DNA of 64,000 bases from Nannocystis pusilla (GTDB taxonomy: Bacteria > Myxococcota_A > Polyangia > Nannocystales > Nannocystaceae), in assembly GCF_020073745.1 (NCBI RefSeq), contig NZ_JAIRAU010000039.1:150398-214397 (forward strand), in the 5' to 3' direction. The notes beneath the pieces are model-generated. The model did not search any database. It saw only the letters and a list, made by a program, of their open reading frames with translations, and was not told the DNA's origin. Position 1 is the first letter of the stretch, and every line of letters starts with the position of its first letter. Positions 30,888 through 39,504 of this stretch are shown here, one piece after another. Position numbers and translations under genes: made by a program.

Positions 30888-32533
30888 AAGACTCGGACGC
30901 CGCGGTTGCGGAGCTCGAGGATGTCGTCGCAGTCGCCGTCGTCGAGCGCGGCGCCGCGGGCGTCGAGGCGGTCGTTCGTGCGGAACGCCTTGATGCCGAC
31001 CAGCAAGCCGATGTCGTCGACCTCGGTGTCGCTGATGTCGATCTGGTCGACGCCGAGCACCGTCTCGACGCCGGCGAGGCTCTGCAGCGGGGTGCGGGCG
31101 ACGCGGAGGAAGTCGAGCTCGAGCCAGTCCTTGACGGGGCCCAGGGCGGTGATCCGGGTGCCGTTGGCGGAGAAGTCGACCAGCGACGTGAGCGGCGCCA
31201 GCGGGCCGAGGTCGGTCACGGGGGCGCCGGAGATGTCGAGGGTGGTGAGCGCGGTGGCGGCGGCGATGGCGGTGAGGTCGGCGGCGTCGAGCGGGGCGTT
31301 GAGGAGCCGCAAGACCCGCAGCGCGGGCAAGGTGGCGAGGACGTCGTACTCGGCGGTGGTGGCGTCGACGAGGTCGAGCTGGCGCAGCAGCGGCAAGCCG
31401 GCGAGCGGCGCGAGGTCGGGCGCGACGCCCTGCCCGCCGAGGCCGAGGTAGTCGAGGTATGCGAGTCCGGACACCGGCGTGAGGTCGACGAGGCCCGGGT
31501 TGTCGCGCAGGTCGAGGCGCCGCAGGTCGGCGAGGCCGGCGACGGCGTCGATGTCGGAGATGGCGTTGATCCGGGCCGAGAGCGTGCGCAACCGGGTGAG
31601 GACCTCGACGCCGTCGAGGCTCCTGAGGGCGTTCTCGTCGAGGTCGAGGGTGGTGAGGCCGGTGAGGCCGGTGAGCTCGGCGAGCTCGGAGATCTGATTC
31701 TTCTCGAGGCCGAGGTCGACGAGGTCGGGCTTGCCGGCGAGGCCGGTGGTGTCGGTGATGGCGTTGGCGTTGACCTCGAGCCGGCGCAGGCGCGTGAGGC
31801 CGGCCAGCGGCGCGAGCGAGGCGATCTGATTGTCGTCGAGGTCGAGGTACTCGATCTGCTCGAGCGCGGCGAGCGGGCCGATGTCGGTGATGGCGTTGCC
31901 GACGAGGGTGAGCGCGAACAGCTGGCGGAGGTCGGCGAGCGGGCCGATGTCGGCGATCTTGTTGTCGGACAGGACGAGCGACTCGAGGCCGAGGAGGTTG
32001 CGCAGCGCGGCGATGTCGACGACCTCGCCGCGGGCGACGTCGAGGTGCCGCAGCGCCCGCATGCCGGCGACGAAGGCGATCGACTTCACGCCGGTGCCGC
32101 CGAGCACGAGCTTCTCGAGGTTGACGAGGCGCGAGAGCGGGTCGTGGCGCTCGATCGGGTTCTCCGACAGCTCGACCTCACGCAGCTCGGTGAGGTTGAT
32201 GAGCGGGCGGATGTCGGCGATCTTGTTGCGCGCGAGGCCGAGGGTGCGGAGGTTGACGGCGCACTCGAGGCCCTCGAGGCTCTCGATGCCGCGCTCGGCG
32301 GCCTGCAGCCCGGTGAGCGCGGCGAGCGACGCCGCCGTGAGCGCGGGCTCGCCGGTGGTGCTGTCGTCCTGCGCCTCGGGGTCGCCGAGGATGTCGAGCA
32401 GCAAGACCCGCAGCGCGGGATCGGGGACGTCGATCTCGCCCTCGCACACGACCGGCCCCTGCGGGGCGAACTCCTCGCGGGCGCACGCCAGCGCGAGCGC
32501 GCCGAGCAGCGGGATGACCGGCCAAGATCGCAT
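30866..32533 (-). CDS. Leucine-rich-repeat lipoprotein
   Basis: A 555-residue surface or periplasmic lipoprotein. The start at 32533 gives a signal peptide with lipobox LALAC (Cys17). From about residue 85 onward it consists of roughly 20 leucine-rich repeats of the 21-22-residue SDS22/internalin type. Examples are LESLVLSDNKIADIGPLADL, LFALTLVGNAITDIGPLAAL and IEYLDLDDNQIASLAPLAGL. Such repeats form a curved protein-binding solenoid. The end contains NRGVRVFADPAC. The short C-terminal coding segment and stop are part of a tandem duplication that continues downstream. The partner is unknown. It is alone on its strand between xerC and the nuclease-like lipoprotein. Confidence 0.9.
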   Translation of the reverse strand: MRSWPVIPLLGALALACAREEFAPQGPVVCEGEIDVPDPALRVLLLDILGDPEAQDDSTTGEPALTAASLAALTGLQAAERGIESLEGLECAVNLRTLGLARNKIADIRPLINLTELREVELSENPIERHDPLSRLVNLEKLVLGGTGVKSIAFVAGMRALRHLDVARGEVVDIAALRNLLGLESLVLSDNKIADIGPLADLRQLFALTLVGNAITDIGPLAALEQIEYLDLDDNQIASLAPLAGLTRLRRLEVNANAITDTTGLAGKPDLVDLGLEKNQISELAELTGLTGLTTLDLDENALRSLDGVEVLTRLRTLSARINAISDIDAVAGLADLRRLDLRDNPGLVDLTPVSGLAYLDYLGLGGQGVAPDLAPLAGLPLLRQLDLVDATTAEYDVLATLPALRVLRLLNAPLDAADLTAIAAATALTTLDISGAPVTDLGPLAPLTSLVDFSANGTRITALGPVKDWLELDFLRVARTPLQSLAGVETVLGVDQIDISDTEVDDIGLLVGIKAFRTNDRLDARGAALDDGDCDDILELRNRGVRVFADPACE

Positions 32534-32658
32534 GCCGAGGCCGGCAACGGTATCACAGGCCGGCACGCGCGCGGCCACGGAGCTCGCGCGAGCGCGAGGA
32601 CCGGCCGACGGCTCCCCTGCCCCGGTCCGTCACGGCATCACGCCGCGAGCTCGTCGAG

Positions 32659-33630
32659 TCAACCGCCGACGCGGAAGGTGCCGCGCACGGCGGCGTGGTC
32701 GGAGCCGCCCCAGCCGTCCTGGCCGGGGTCGCGGAGGACGCGGGCGGTGCCGTCGACGAAGGTGCCGCCGCCGCTGCGGGTCGACAGGTAGAGGTGGTCG
32801 AGGGCGCGGGTCTCGCCGCCGTAGACGTAGGTCCAGTCGTCGTCGCCGAGCTCCGCGGCCACGCGCGAGGTGCCGCCGTCGGCCTCGATCGCCTGCAGCG
32901 GCGGCGACTCGGGCACGTCGTTGAGATCGCCGCCCATGACCACGAGCGCGTCGGGGTAGTTGTCGACGGCGAGGTCGATGAGGTCGCGCGCGGCCTGGGC
33001 CTCGGCGAGCCGGCGCTCGGGGTCGTCGTCGTTCTTCGACTTGAAGTGGGCGACGAAGGCGATGAGGCGGTGGCCGCCGGCGTCGAGGTGCGCTTCGAGG
33101 TAGTCGCGGGCGAAGTGGGTGGAGCCGCCGCCGGGCAGCGGGATCGGGGCCGCGCCGTGGCTGCGGATCTCGATGAGCGGCAGGCGTGAGAGGAGCGCGG
33201 TGTCGATCGAGGCGGTGAAGCCGGTCTCGCCGAGGTAGGCGGTGGTGAACTGTGGCAGGCGTTCGACCAGCGCGTCGAGGCAGTCCTGGCTCTCGACCTC
33301 CTGCAGCAGCACGACGTCGGCCTGCAGGTCGTCGATGGCGGCGGCGATCTGGTCGGCGCGGTAGTTGAACTCGGCCGTCGAGTACACCTCTTCGAAGGCC
33401 CCGCCGCCGCACTGGCCGCTGTCGCACACCATGTCGAAGAACAGGTGGACGTTGAAGGTGGCGACGACGATGTCCTCGGGGCCAGGTGGCGGGAGGTCCG
33501 GCGGCGCGGGCGACGAGGTCGAGGTGTCGTCGCCCGAGCCCGTGCTCATGTCGTCCGGGACGAGCGAGGGACAGGCGAGCGAGGTCGCCGCCAGGGCGAG
33601 GACGCTCAGGCGGAGGCGCACGAGGGGCAT
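32659..33630 (-). CDS. Endonuclease/exonuclease/phosphatase-family lipoprotein
   Basis: A 323-residue exported protein. The ATG at 33630 gives a lipobox signal peptide (ATSLAC, Cys20), followed by a Ser/Thr/Pro spacer. The EEP fold then starts at VVATFNVHLFFD. Catalytic-type motifs are VVLLQEVES (metal-binding Glu), GGDLNDVPES (Asp and Asn) and the terminal GGSDHAAV (Asp-His). The fold is shared by secreted DNases, sphingomyelinases and inositol phosphatases, and the substrate cannot be chosen from these motifs. Being on the envelope, it may act on extracellular DNA or lipid. It is the first gene downstream of mutS on the same strand. Confidence 0.88.
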   Translation of the reverse strand: MPLVRLRLSVLALAATSLACPSLVPDDMSTGSGDDTSTSSPAPPDLPPPGPEDIVVATFNVHLFFDMVCDSGQCGGGAFEEVYSTAEFNYRADQIAAAIDDLQADVVLLQEVESQDCLDALVERLPQFTTAYLGETGFTASIDTALLSRLPLIEIRSHGAAPIPLPGGGSTHFARDYLEAHLDAGGHRLIAFVAHFKSKNDDDPERRLAEAQAARDLIDLAVDNYPDALVVMGGDLNDVPESPPLQAIEADGGTSRVAAELGDDDWTYVYGGETRALDHLYLSTRSGGGTFVDGTARVLRDPGQDGWGGSDHAAVRGTFRVGG

Positions 33631-33769
33631 ACAGGCGAGCTTGCCGCGGACGGGCGCGCGCGTTGAGTCCGCGAATGCGGGAGTGTCGTTGCGATCACGA
33701 ACTGGTTGCACGACCGGGACACCTCGCGCCTTCCTTGGCACAAGCGGGGCTCGTACGACGCGCATGGCC

Positions 33770-36508
33770 TCAGGCACCACCCTCGACGGCGACGAGCCGC
33801 TCGTGGAGCCGGCGCAGGGCCTCGTGGGCGTGGCGCGGGCTCAGCTCGTCGGGGTGCAGGGCCCGCAGGTCGGCGAGGATGGCCGCCAGGGCCGGCGGCG
33901 CGGCGTCGACGGCCTGCGGCGGCGGGGTCGGGGCGGCGAACAGATCGAGCTGCGGCAGCGGGCGGCTCTCGCCCTGGGCCTGCTCCAGGCGGGTCAGGAG
34001 CTTCTGCGCGCGACGCAGCACCGAGGCCGGCAAGCCGGCGAGGCGGCCGACCTGGATGCCGTAGCTGCGCTCGGCCGGGCCGGCCTCGACGCGGTGGAGG
34101 AAGACGATCGAGCCGCGCTCTTCGTGGACGGTGACGTGGGCGTTGCGCAGGCCGACGAGGCGCGCCTGCAGCTGCGTGAGCTCGTGGTAGTGGGTGGCGA
34201 ACAGGGCCCGACAGCCGATCTGGTCGTGGAGGAACTCGGTGATCGCCCACGCCAGCGCGAGGCCGTCGTAGGTGGCGGTGCCGCGGCCGATCTCGTCGAG
34301 CAGGACGAGGCTGCGCGGGGTGGCCTGGCTCAAGATCTGAGCAGCCTCGCGCATCTCGACCATGAAGGTGCTCTCGCCGCGGCCGAGGTCGTCGGCGGCG
34401 CCGACGCGGGTGAACACGCGGTCGACGACGCCGACGCGGGCGCGCACGGCCGGCACGAAGGCGCCGGCGTGGGCGAGGATCGCCACGAGGGCGGCCATGC
34501 GCATCGCCGTGCTCTTGCCGCCCATGTTCGGGCCGGTGAGCAGGACCAGCCGCCCTGCCCCGTTGCTCGCCCCGGCGGAGGCGCGCAGGTTGAGGCTGTT
34601 GGGCACGAAGCGGCCGGCGTCGAGCATGCGCTCGACGACCGGGTGGCGGCCCTCCTCGATGTCGAGGACTGGCTCTTCGACCATGTCCGGACGGACATAC
34701 GCGTGGTCCTCGGCGATCTCGGCCAGGCCGGCCAGCACGTCGAGGCGGGCCAGCGCCTCGGCGACGGCCAGCAGGCGGTCGCCGGCGCCCGAGACCTGCT
34801 CGCGCAGCGTGGTGAACAGCGCCTGCTCGCGCTCGAGCGCGGCCGCGACGGCGCCGAGCACCGCGGTCTCGTGCTCGGCCAGCTCGGCGGTGACGAAGCG
34901 CTCGGCGTTGGCGGTGGTCTGCTTGCGGATGTAGTCGGCCGGGACGCGCGCGAGGTGGGTCTTGAGGACCTCGATGAAGTAGCCGAACACGCGGTTGTGC
35001 TGGACGCGGAGGTTGGCGATGCCGGTGCGCTCGCGCTCGCGGGCCTCGATGGCCGCCAGCGCCTCGCGCCCGCCGTCGCGCAGGCCGAGCTGGCGGTCGA
35101 GCTCGGGGTCGGCGCCGGGGCGGATCATGCCGCCGTCGCGGGTGTGCGCCGGCGGGTCGTCGACCAGCAGGCGGACCAGCGCGGCGTGGACGTCTTGCAG
35201 GAGATCCTCGCCGAGGTCGAGCAGGACCGGCAGGCTGCCGCTCGGGACATGCCCCTTGGAACCTGTTTCAGAGGGCATGTCTCCGGGGACCTGTCCCTCG
35301 GTGAGCAGCGGGGCGCGCCGGCGAGCCAGCTCGTGCAGCAGCGCGGCGACCCCGGGCAGCGCGCCGAGCGACTGGCGCAGCGCCGCGAGCTCGCGCGGGC
35401 TGACGGTGCCGAGGCGGGCGCGCGCGGCCAGGCGGGCGATGTCGCGGACGTCCCGCAGGCGGTCCTGCAGGTCGCCGCGCACGCGCGGCTCGGCCAGCAG
35501 GGCCTCGATGGCGTCGTGGCGCTCGCGGATGGCCCCGAGCGCGCGCAGCGGGGCGCCGAGCCAGGCGCGCAGCAGGCGGGCGCCCATGGCGGTGCGGGTG
35601 GCGTCGACGGCCCACAACAGGCTGCCCTTGCGCTGGCCGTCGCGGAGCGTGCGGAACACCTCGAGGTTGCGCAGCGAGGCGTCGTCGAGCACGAGGTGGG
35701 CCTCGAAGGCCTGGCGCCGCAGGCGGTGCAGCAGCAAGGTCTGGCCGGGCTGGGTGTCCTCGGCGTAGGCGAGCGCGAGCGCGGCGGCCCGCTCCTCGAC
35801 CGGGACCAACGCCTCGCCGCCGCTCTCCTCGCGCAGCTTGCGGACGCGGGCCAGCTGCGCGGCGCCGACGGCGGCGGGATCGCGGGCCTCGAGGCGCGGG
35901 CACAGCGGGCCGAGCTCGAGCCCGAGCCACGGGTGCAGCCCGGGCTCGCACACGATCTCGCGCGGGACCAGGCGCGACAGCTCGGCCCGCACCGCGCCGG
36001 CGCCCTCGCACAGGACCACGAAGAACTCGCCGCAGGAGACGTCGAGGACGCCGAGGCCGTAGGTGCCGCCGGCGTCGTGGACCAGCGCGACGAGGTAGTT
36101 GGGCTCCTCGCCGCGCAGGTGCTCCTCGTCGACGAGCACGCCGGGGGTGACGACGCGGACGACCTCGCGGCGGACGATCTTGTTGGGACCCTTGCGCTGG
36201 CGCGCCTGCTCGGGGGTCTCCATCTGCTCGCAGATCGCGACCTTGAAGCCGCGCTCGACCAGGGTGCGCAGGTAGCCGCCGATCGCGTGGTACGGCACGC
36301 CCGCCATCGGCACCGGGTTCTCGACCTCGCCCTTGTCGCGCGAGGTGACGGCGATCTCCAGGACGGGCCCGACGGTGACCGCGTCGTCGAAGAACATCTC
36401 GTAGAAGTCGCCCATCCGGAACATCAAGATCGCGTCGGGGAACTGACGCTTGATCTCCAGGAACTGGCGCATGACCGGCGTGTCGGCCGAGTGGTGCGGA
36501 GCGCTCAC
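33770..36508 (-). CDS. mutS: DNA mismatch repair protein MutS
   Basis: Mismatch-recognising ATPase. The 912 residues begin at GTG (36506-36508). The mismatch-binding domain has FRMGDFYEMFFDDA near residue 30 (Phe-x-Glu motif). The connector, lever and clamp domains follow. The ATPase domain has GPNMGGKSTAMRM near residue 655, STFMVEM and LVLLDEIGRGTATYDG, and THYHELTQL. Between the core and lever segments it carries an unusual linker, TEGQVPGDMPSETGSKGHVP, encoded by two tandem copies of the dispersed palindrome (35244-35297). The residues KGHVP mirror the KRHVP insert in XerC. No mutL is adjacent. TATAAG lies 8 bp before the start with no ribosome site, suggesting leaderless mRNA. Confidence 0.96.
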   Translation of the reverse strand: MSAPHHSADTPVMRQFLEIKRQFPDAILMFRMGDFYEMFFDDAVTVGPVLEIAVTSRDKGEVENPVPMAGVPYHAIGGYLRTLVERGFKVAICEQMETPEQARQRKGPNKIVRREVVRVVTPGVLVDEEHLRGEEPNYLVALVHDAGGTYGLGVLDVSCGEFFVVLCEGAGAVRAELSRLVPREIVCEPGLHPWLGLELGPLCPRLEARDPAAVGAAQLARVRKLREESGGEALVPVEERAAALALAYAEDTQPGQTLLLHRLRRQAFEAHLVLDDASLRNLEVFRTLRDGQRKGSLLWAVDATRTAMGARLLRAWLGAPLRALGAIRERHDAIEALLAEPRVRGDLQDRLRDVRDIARLAARARLGTVSPRELAALRQSLGALPGVAALLHELARRRAPLLTEGQVPGDMPSETGSKGHVPSGSLPVLLDLGEDLLQDVHAALVRLLVDDPPAHTRDGGMIRPGADPELDRQLGLRDGGREALAAIEARERERTGIANLRVQHNRVFGYFIEVLKTHLARVPADYIRKQTTANAERFVTAELAEHETAVLGAVAAALEREQALFTTLREQVSGAGDRLLAVAEALARLDVLAGLAEIAEDHAYVRPDMVEEPVLDIEEGRHPVVERMLDAGRFVPNSLNLRASAGASNGAGRLVLLTGPNMGGKSTAMRMAALVAILAHAGAFVPAVRARVGVVDRVFTRVGAADDLGRGESTFMVEMREAAQILSQATPRSLVLLDEIGRGTATYDGLALAWAITEFLHDQIGCRALFATHYHELTQLQARLVGLRNAHVTVHEERGSIVFLHRVEAGPAERSYGIQVGRLAGLPASVLRRAQKLLTRLEQAQGESRPLPQLDLFAAPTPPPQAVDAAPPALAAILADLRALHPDELSPRHAHEALRRLHERLVAVEGGA
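35244..35297. repeat. Two tandem palindrome copies inside mutS
   Basis: The first copy (35244-35269) reads GGGACATGCCCC, then TTGGAACCTGTTTC, and aligns with the xerC copy at 20 of 26 positions. The second copy (35273-35297) reads GGGCATGTCTCC, then GGGGACCTGTCCC. Together they encode the extra linker in MutS without breaking the frame. Confidence 0.8.
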
Positions 36509-36516
36509 AGCCGGCC

Positions 36517-36522
36517 CTTATA
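36517..36522 (-). promoter_or_regulatory. -10 TATAAG, 8 bp before the mutS GTG
   Basis: On the minus strand TATAAG matches the -10 consensus at 5 of 6 positions and ends 8 bp before the GTG. No Shine-Dalgarno sequence lies between, and the -35 is weak. Confidence 0.5.
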
Positions 36523-36633
36523 GCTCAGCGCGGATGCGCGCGGCACAGCGGGCGCGGCGCATTTCGACACGGCGTTACGGATCTTTGTGTAAGCCCGCTG
36601 ACAATTCAGGCAGGCCGGCCCGCGGCCACGCGC

Positions 36634-37953
36634 TCACGCGGCGATCTGGGCGAGCGCGAGGATTTCGCGGCGGATCGCCTGGCGCTCGCTGCTCAGGTGC
36701 GCGAGCAAATTGCGGCGCAGGAAGAACATGGCGAGGCCGTGCGCGGCGGACCTCACGGTGGCGAAGCGCTCCCAGAAGTGCAGCGCGGCGAAGCCGGAGG
36801 TCGGCGCGAACAGCAGCCCGGCGACGAGGCCGGCGTGCAGGCCCCAGGCGTAGCCGGCGCCGAGGCCGACGAGCAGCCACGTGAGCGGGAAGAAGGTCAT
36901 CGCCGCCAGCAGCTTGGCGGTGGCGACCATGTCCTCGTACTCGCCGGCGACGCGCGCGGCGACCATGCCGCTGGCGCGATAGCTGAGGTAGTGCAGCGCG
37001 GTGCCGACGAGCGCGAGCGGGAGCACGACGCCGAGGGCGAACACGCTGCGGAGGGCGTAGCGGAGGCTGGCGGAGAAGGTGATGTTGTGCGGCGCGAGGT
37101 GGTTGGGGCCGAGGCCGAGCTCCTCGAGGTCGCGCTCGTAGCGGCGCACGCGGGCGACCAGGGCGTCGAGGCGCGCGGGGTCGCGGAGGCGCAGGCGGGC
37201 GTGGCCGTGCAGCAGGCGCTGGCGCAGCTCGAACGCCTCGGACACGCTCCACGCCTCCTCGCTGGCGGCCTCGAAGATCTCGGAGGTGCGCTCGACGAGC
37301 GCGAGGATCTCGTGGTCGTCGCCGTGCAAGGTGACGGCGCGCAGGGCCACGTCGATGTCGCGCGTGAGCGCCGCGACCGCGCCGGGCGGCGGCTCGCCGC
37401 GGGCGTCGAGCGGAGCGTACGGGACGCTCAGCGGGGCGCCGAAGTAGACCAGCGCGTCGCTGCGGAACCGCGCCTTGGCGGTGTAGAAGAGGCCGGCCGG
37501 GATGATCGTGAGGTCTTCGAGACCTGTCCCGAGGGCAATGCGGGCCGCGCCGGTCTTCATCGGCTTGAGGTTGGGGTCCGAGTGCGAGGTGCCCTCGGGG
37601 AAGATGGCGACCGCCTGGCCGCGCAGCAGCAGCTCGCGGGCGTGGCGGAAGGTCTCGTGGTTGTCGACGCGCGGGCCGCCCTCGTCCTGGCGGCGGTAGA
37701 TCGGGATCGAGTCGAACGCGCGGACGATGGCCCCGAGGACAGGTGTCTTGAACAGCGGGGCCTTGGCGAGGAACGACACCGGCCGCGGCGACAGGCACAG
37801 CAGGAAGGCCGGGTCGATCAGCGCGTTGGGGTGGTTGAGCACGAACATCACCGGACCCTCGGTGGGCACGCGGGTGAGCCCGTCGAGCTCGATCCGGCGG
37901 AAGAAGATCCGTAACGCGACCCCGAAGATCTGCTCGACGACGCGGCGCAGCAC
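36634..37953 (-). CDS. 1-acyl-glycerol-3-phosphate-type acyltransferase, membrane protein
   Basis: A 439-residue PlsC-family protein starting at GTG (37951-37953). The acyltransferase domain has NHPNALID (HX4D-type catalytic motif) near residue 39, PIYRRQDEGG, and FPEGTSHSDPNLKPMKTGAARIA. Unlike ordinary PlsC (about 240 residues), it has a C-terminal half with several hydrophobic segments (VFALGVVLPLALVGTALHYL, TFFPLTWLLVGLGAGYAWG and AGLVAGLLFAP), so it is an integral membrane protein. Acyl transfer to a glycerolipid is likely, but the acceptor is uncertain. A symmetrical -10 element at 37960-37967 could serve both this gene and the divergent aminotransferase. Confidence 0.88.
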   Translation of the reverse strand: MLRRVVEQIFGVALRIFFRRIELDGLTRVPTEGPVMFVLNHPNALIDPAFLLCLSPRPVSFLAKAPLFKTPVLGAIVRAFDSIPIYRRQDEGGPRVDNHETFRHARELLLRGQAVAIFPEGTSHSDPNLKPMKTGAARIALGTGLEDLTIIPAGLFYTAKARFRSDALVYFGAPLSVPYAPLDARGEPPPGAVAALTRDIDVALRAVTLHGDDHEILALVERTSEIFEAASEEAWSVSEAFELRQRLLHGHARLRLRDPARLDALVARVRRYERDLEELGLGPNHLAPHNITFSASLRYALRSVFALGVVLPLALVGTALHYLSYRASGMVAARVAGEYEDMVATAKLLAAMTFFPLTWLLVGLGAGYAWGLHAGLVAGLLFAPTSGFAALHFWERFATVRSAAHGLAMFFLRRNLLAHLSSERQAIRREILALAQIAA

Positions 37954-37959
37954 CTGGAC

Positions 37960-37967
37960 AGTATAAT
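37960..37967. promoter_or_regulatory. Symmetrical -10 element, possible bidirectional promoter
   Basis: AGTATAAT reads TATAAT on the plus strand (37962-37967, perfect) and TATACT on the minus strand (37960-37965). The minus hexamer is 6 bp before the acyltransferase GTG. The plus hexamer is 36 bp before the aminotransferase ATG. Confidence 0.5.
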
Positions 37968-38003
37968 GAGGATGCGCCGCGGCGGGCGTGGTAAGGATCG
38001 GGG

Positions 38004-39194
38004 ATGTCGCCCGCAGCAGCCGACCTCCGGAGCCGCTGGAGCCTCGATCCCGGGGTCGTGTTCCTCAACCACGGCAGCTTCGGCGCCTGCCCGCGCGCGG
38101 TGCTCGCCGTCCAGGACGAGCTGCGACTGCGCATGGAGCGGGAACCCGTGCGCTTCTTCCTCCGCGATCTGCAGGGGCCGCTCGACGCCGCGCGCGAGGC
38201 CGTCGCCGCGTTCGTCGGCGCCGACCCGCTCGACCTGGTGTTCGTGCGCAACGCGACCGAGGGGGTCAACGGGGTCCTCCGCTCGCTGGATTTCTCGGCC
38301 GGCGACGAGCTGCTCGTCACCGACCACGGCTACAACGCCTGCAACAACGCAGCTCGCTACGTGGCTCTTCGGACAGGTGCCCGCGTGGTCACGGCCGCCC
38401 TGCCCTTCCCCATCGCCGGCCCCGAGGCGGCGCTGGCGGCGATCCTGGCCGCGGTCACCCCGCGGACCCGCCTGGCGATCGTCGACCACGTCACCAGCCC
38501 GACCGGCCTGGTGCTGCCGATCGCCGCCATCGTCGCCGCGCTGCGCGAGCGCGGGGTCGACTGCCTGGTCGACGGGGCGCACGCGCCCGGCATGGTGCCG
38601 CTCGACCTGAACGCCCTCGGGGCCGCGTACTACACCGGCAACCTGCACAAATGGGTGTGTGCGCCCAAGGGCGCGGCGATCCTCCACGTCCGCCGCGATC
38701 GCCAGGGGCCGATCCACCCCGTCGTGATCAGCCACGGCTTCACCGGCCCATGCGGGCGATCGCGCCTGCACGCCGAGTTCGACTGGACCGGCACCGCCGA
38801 CCCCACCCCGTGGCTGTGCGTCCCCACGGCCCTGCGCGAGCTCGGCTCGCTGCTGCCGGGCGGCTGGCCCGAAGTACAGGCCCGAAACCACGCCCTGGTG
38901 TGCGCCGGCCGCGAGATCGTCGCCGCGGCCCTCGGCGTCGCGCTACCTGCCCCCGCGGACATGCTCGGCAGCCTCGCCAGCCTGCCCCTTCCGCCAGGTC
39001 CCGAAGGACAGACGGTCACGCCGCTCACCTCCGACGCGCTGCAGGACACGCTGCTGCTGCGCCACAACATCGAGGTGCCGCTGCCGCCGTGGCCGGCCCC
39101 GCCGCGCCGGCTGATCCGGATCTCGGCGCAGCTGTACAACGAGGTCGCCCACTACGAGGCGCTCGCGCGGGCCCTGCAGGTCGAGCTGGGCTGA
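38004..39194 (+). CDS. Class V aminotransferase, isopenicillin N epimerase-like
   Basis: A 396-residue PLP enzyme. It starts VVFLNHGSFGACPRAVL, typical of the CefD/isopenicillin N epimerase and cysteine-desulfurase-like group. FVRNATEGVNGVL and VDGAHAPGM (PLP-ring Asp) follow. The PLP lysine is in YYTGNLHKWVCAPKG. No beta-lactam genes lie nearby, so epimerase function is not implied. Related enzymes act as desulfurases, hercynylcysteine lyases or transaminases. AAGGA lies about 8 bp before the ATG, and a perfect TATAAT 36 bp before it. Near the C-terminus, codons at 38995-39015 match a segment of the extensin-like gene at 17 of 21 positions. Confidence 0.87.
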   Translation: MSPAAADLRSRWSLDPGVVFLNHGSFGACPRAVLAVQDELRLRMEREPVRFFLRDLQGPLDAAREAVAAFVGADPLDLVFVRNATEGVNGVLRSLDFSAGDELLVTDHGYNACNNAARYVALRTGARVVTAALPFPIAGPEAALAAILAAVTPRTRLAIVDHVTSPTGLVLPIAAIVAALRERGVDCLVDGAHAPGMVPLDLNALGAAYYTGNLHKWVCAPKGAAILHVRRDRQGPIHPVVISHGFTGPCGRSRLHAEFDWTGTADPTPWLCVPTALRELGSLLPGGWPEVQARNHALVCAGREIVAAALGVALPAPADMLGSLASLPLPPGPEGQTVTPLTSDALQDTLLLRHNIEVPLPPWPAPPRRLIRISAQLYNEVAHYEALARALQVELG

Positions 39195-39395
39195 CCGCGG
39201 AGGTCGCCGACGAGGTCGACGCGCCCGCGAGCGCGCGCGGTGGGGCGGCCCGGGGCGCGAGAGCGCGGGCCGGGGCGCGCCTCCACGAGTTCTGGCGAAC
39301 GCGTACGAACCCGCGGTCATGGCCGTGATCGACGGCGAACGACAGGCCCGTGGCTGACCGGAGCGCGCCGGCGACACGTCTCCACGTCGCCGCGT

Positions 39396-39420
39396 TTTCG
39401 TTGTGTTGTACAAAACGAAA
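39396..39420. promoter_or_regulatory. 25-bp operator-like palindrome
   Basis: TTTCGTTGTGT (39396-39406) and ACAAAACGAAA (39410-39420) are reverse complements at 10 of 11 positions around TGT. The length and AT-rich setting suit a dimeric repressor site about 70 bp before the promoter of the downstream lipoprotein gene. Confidence 0.55.
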
Positions 39421-39468
39421 TATTGAACAACATATTATTGGCGCATTCTTGCGAGTAACCCCATGCTA

Positions 39469-39497
39469 TTGCCGTTCTACGCGTACCTCGTTAGGCT
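39469..39497 (+). promoter_or_regulatory. Promoter of the beta-helix lipoprotein gene, leaderless spacing
   Basis: TTGCCG (39469-39474) and TAGGCT (39492-39497) are 17 bp apart, and the -10 ends 7 bp before the ATG at 39505. It is the most complete example of the leaderless arrangement in the window. Confidence 0.55.
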
Positions 39498-39504
39498 CCG
39501 AAGC

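Larger units (their letters stand above)
39195..39504. other. Intergenic region with AT-rich regulatory patch
   Basis: About 310 bp with no gene. The segment 39390-39470 is unusually AT-rich for this genome. It holds the 25-bp palindrome at 39396-39420, several TATT/TTAT stretches and, at its end, the promoter of the beta-helix lipoprotein gene. Confidence 0.6.

Noticed and set aside
34683..34700. GGACATAC/CATGTCC-like half-sites in mutS near YVRPDM
   Set aside because: YVRP is a conserved MutS motif, so the match is explained by the protein sequence.
36634..39194. Beta-lactam gene cluster suggested by the isopenicillin N epimerase-like aminotransferase
   Set aside because: No synthetase, IPNS or other beta-lactam genes lie nearby, and the family includes many unrelated activities.
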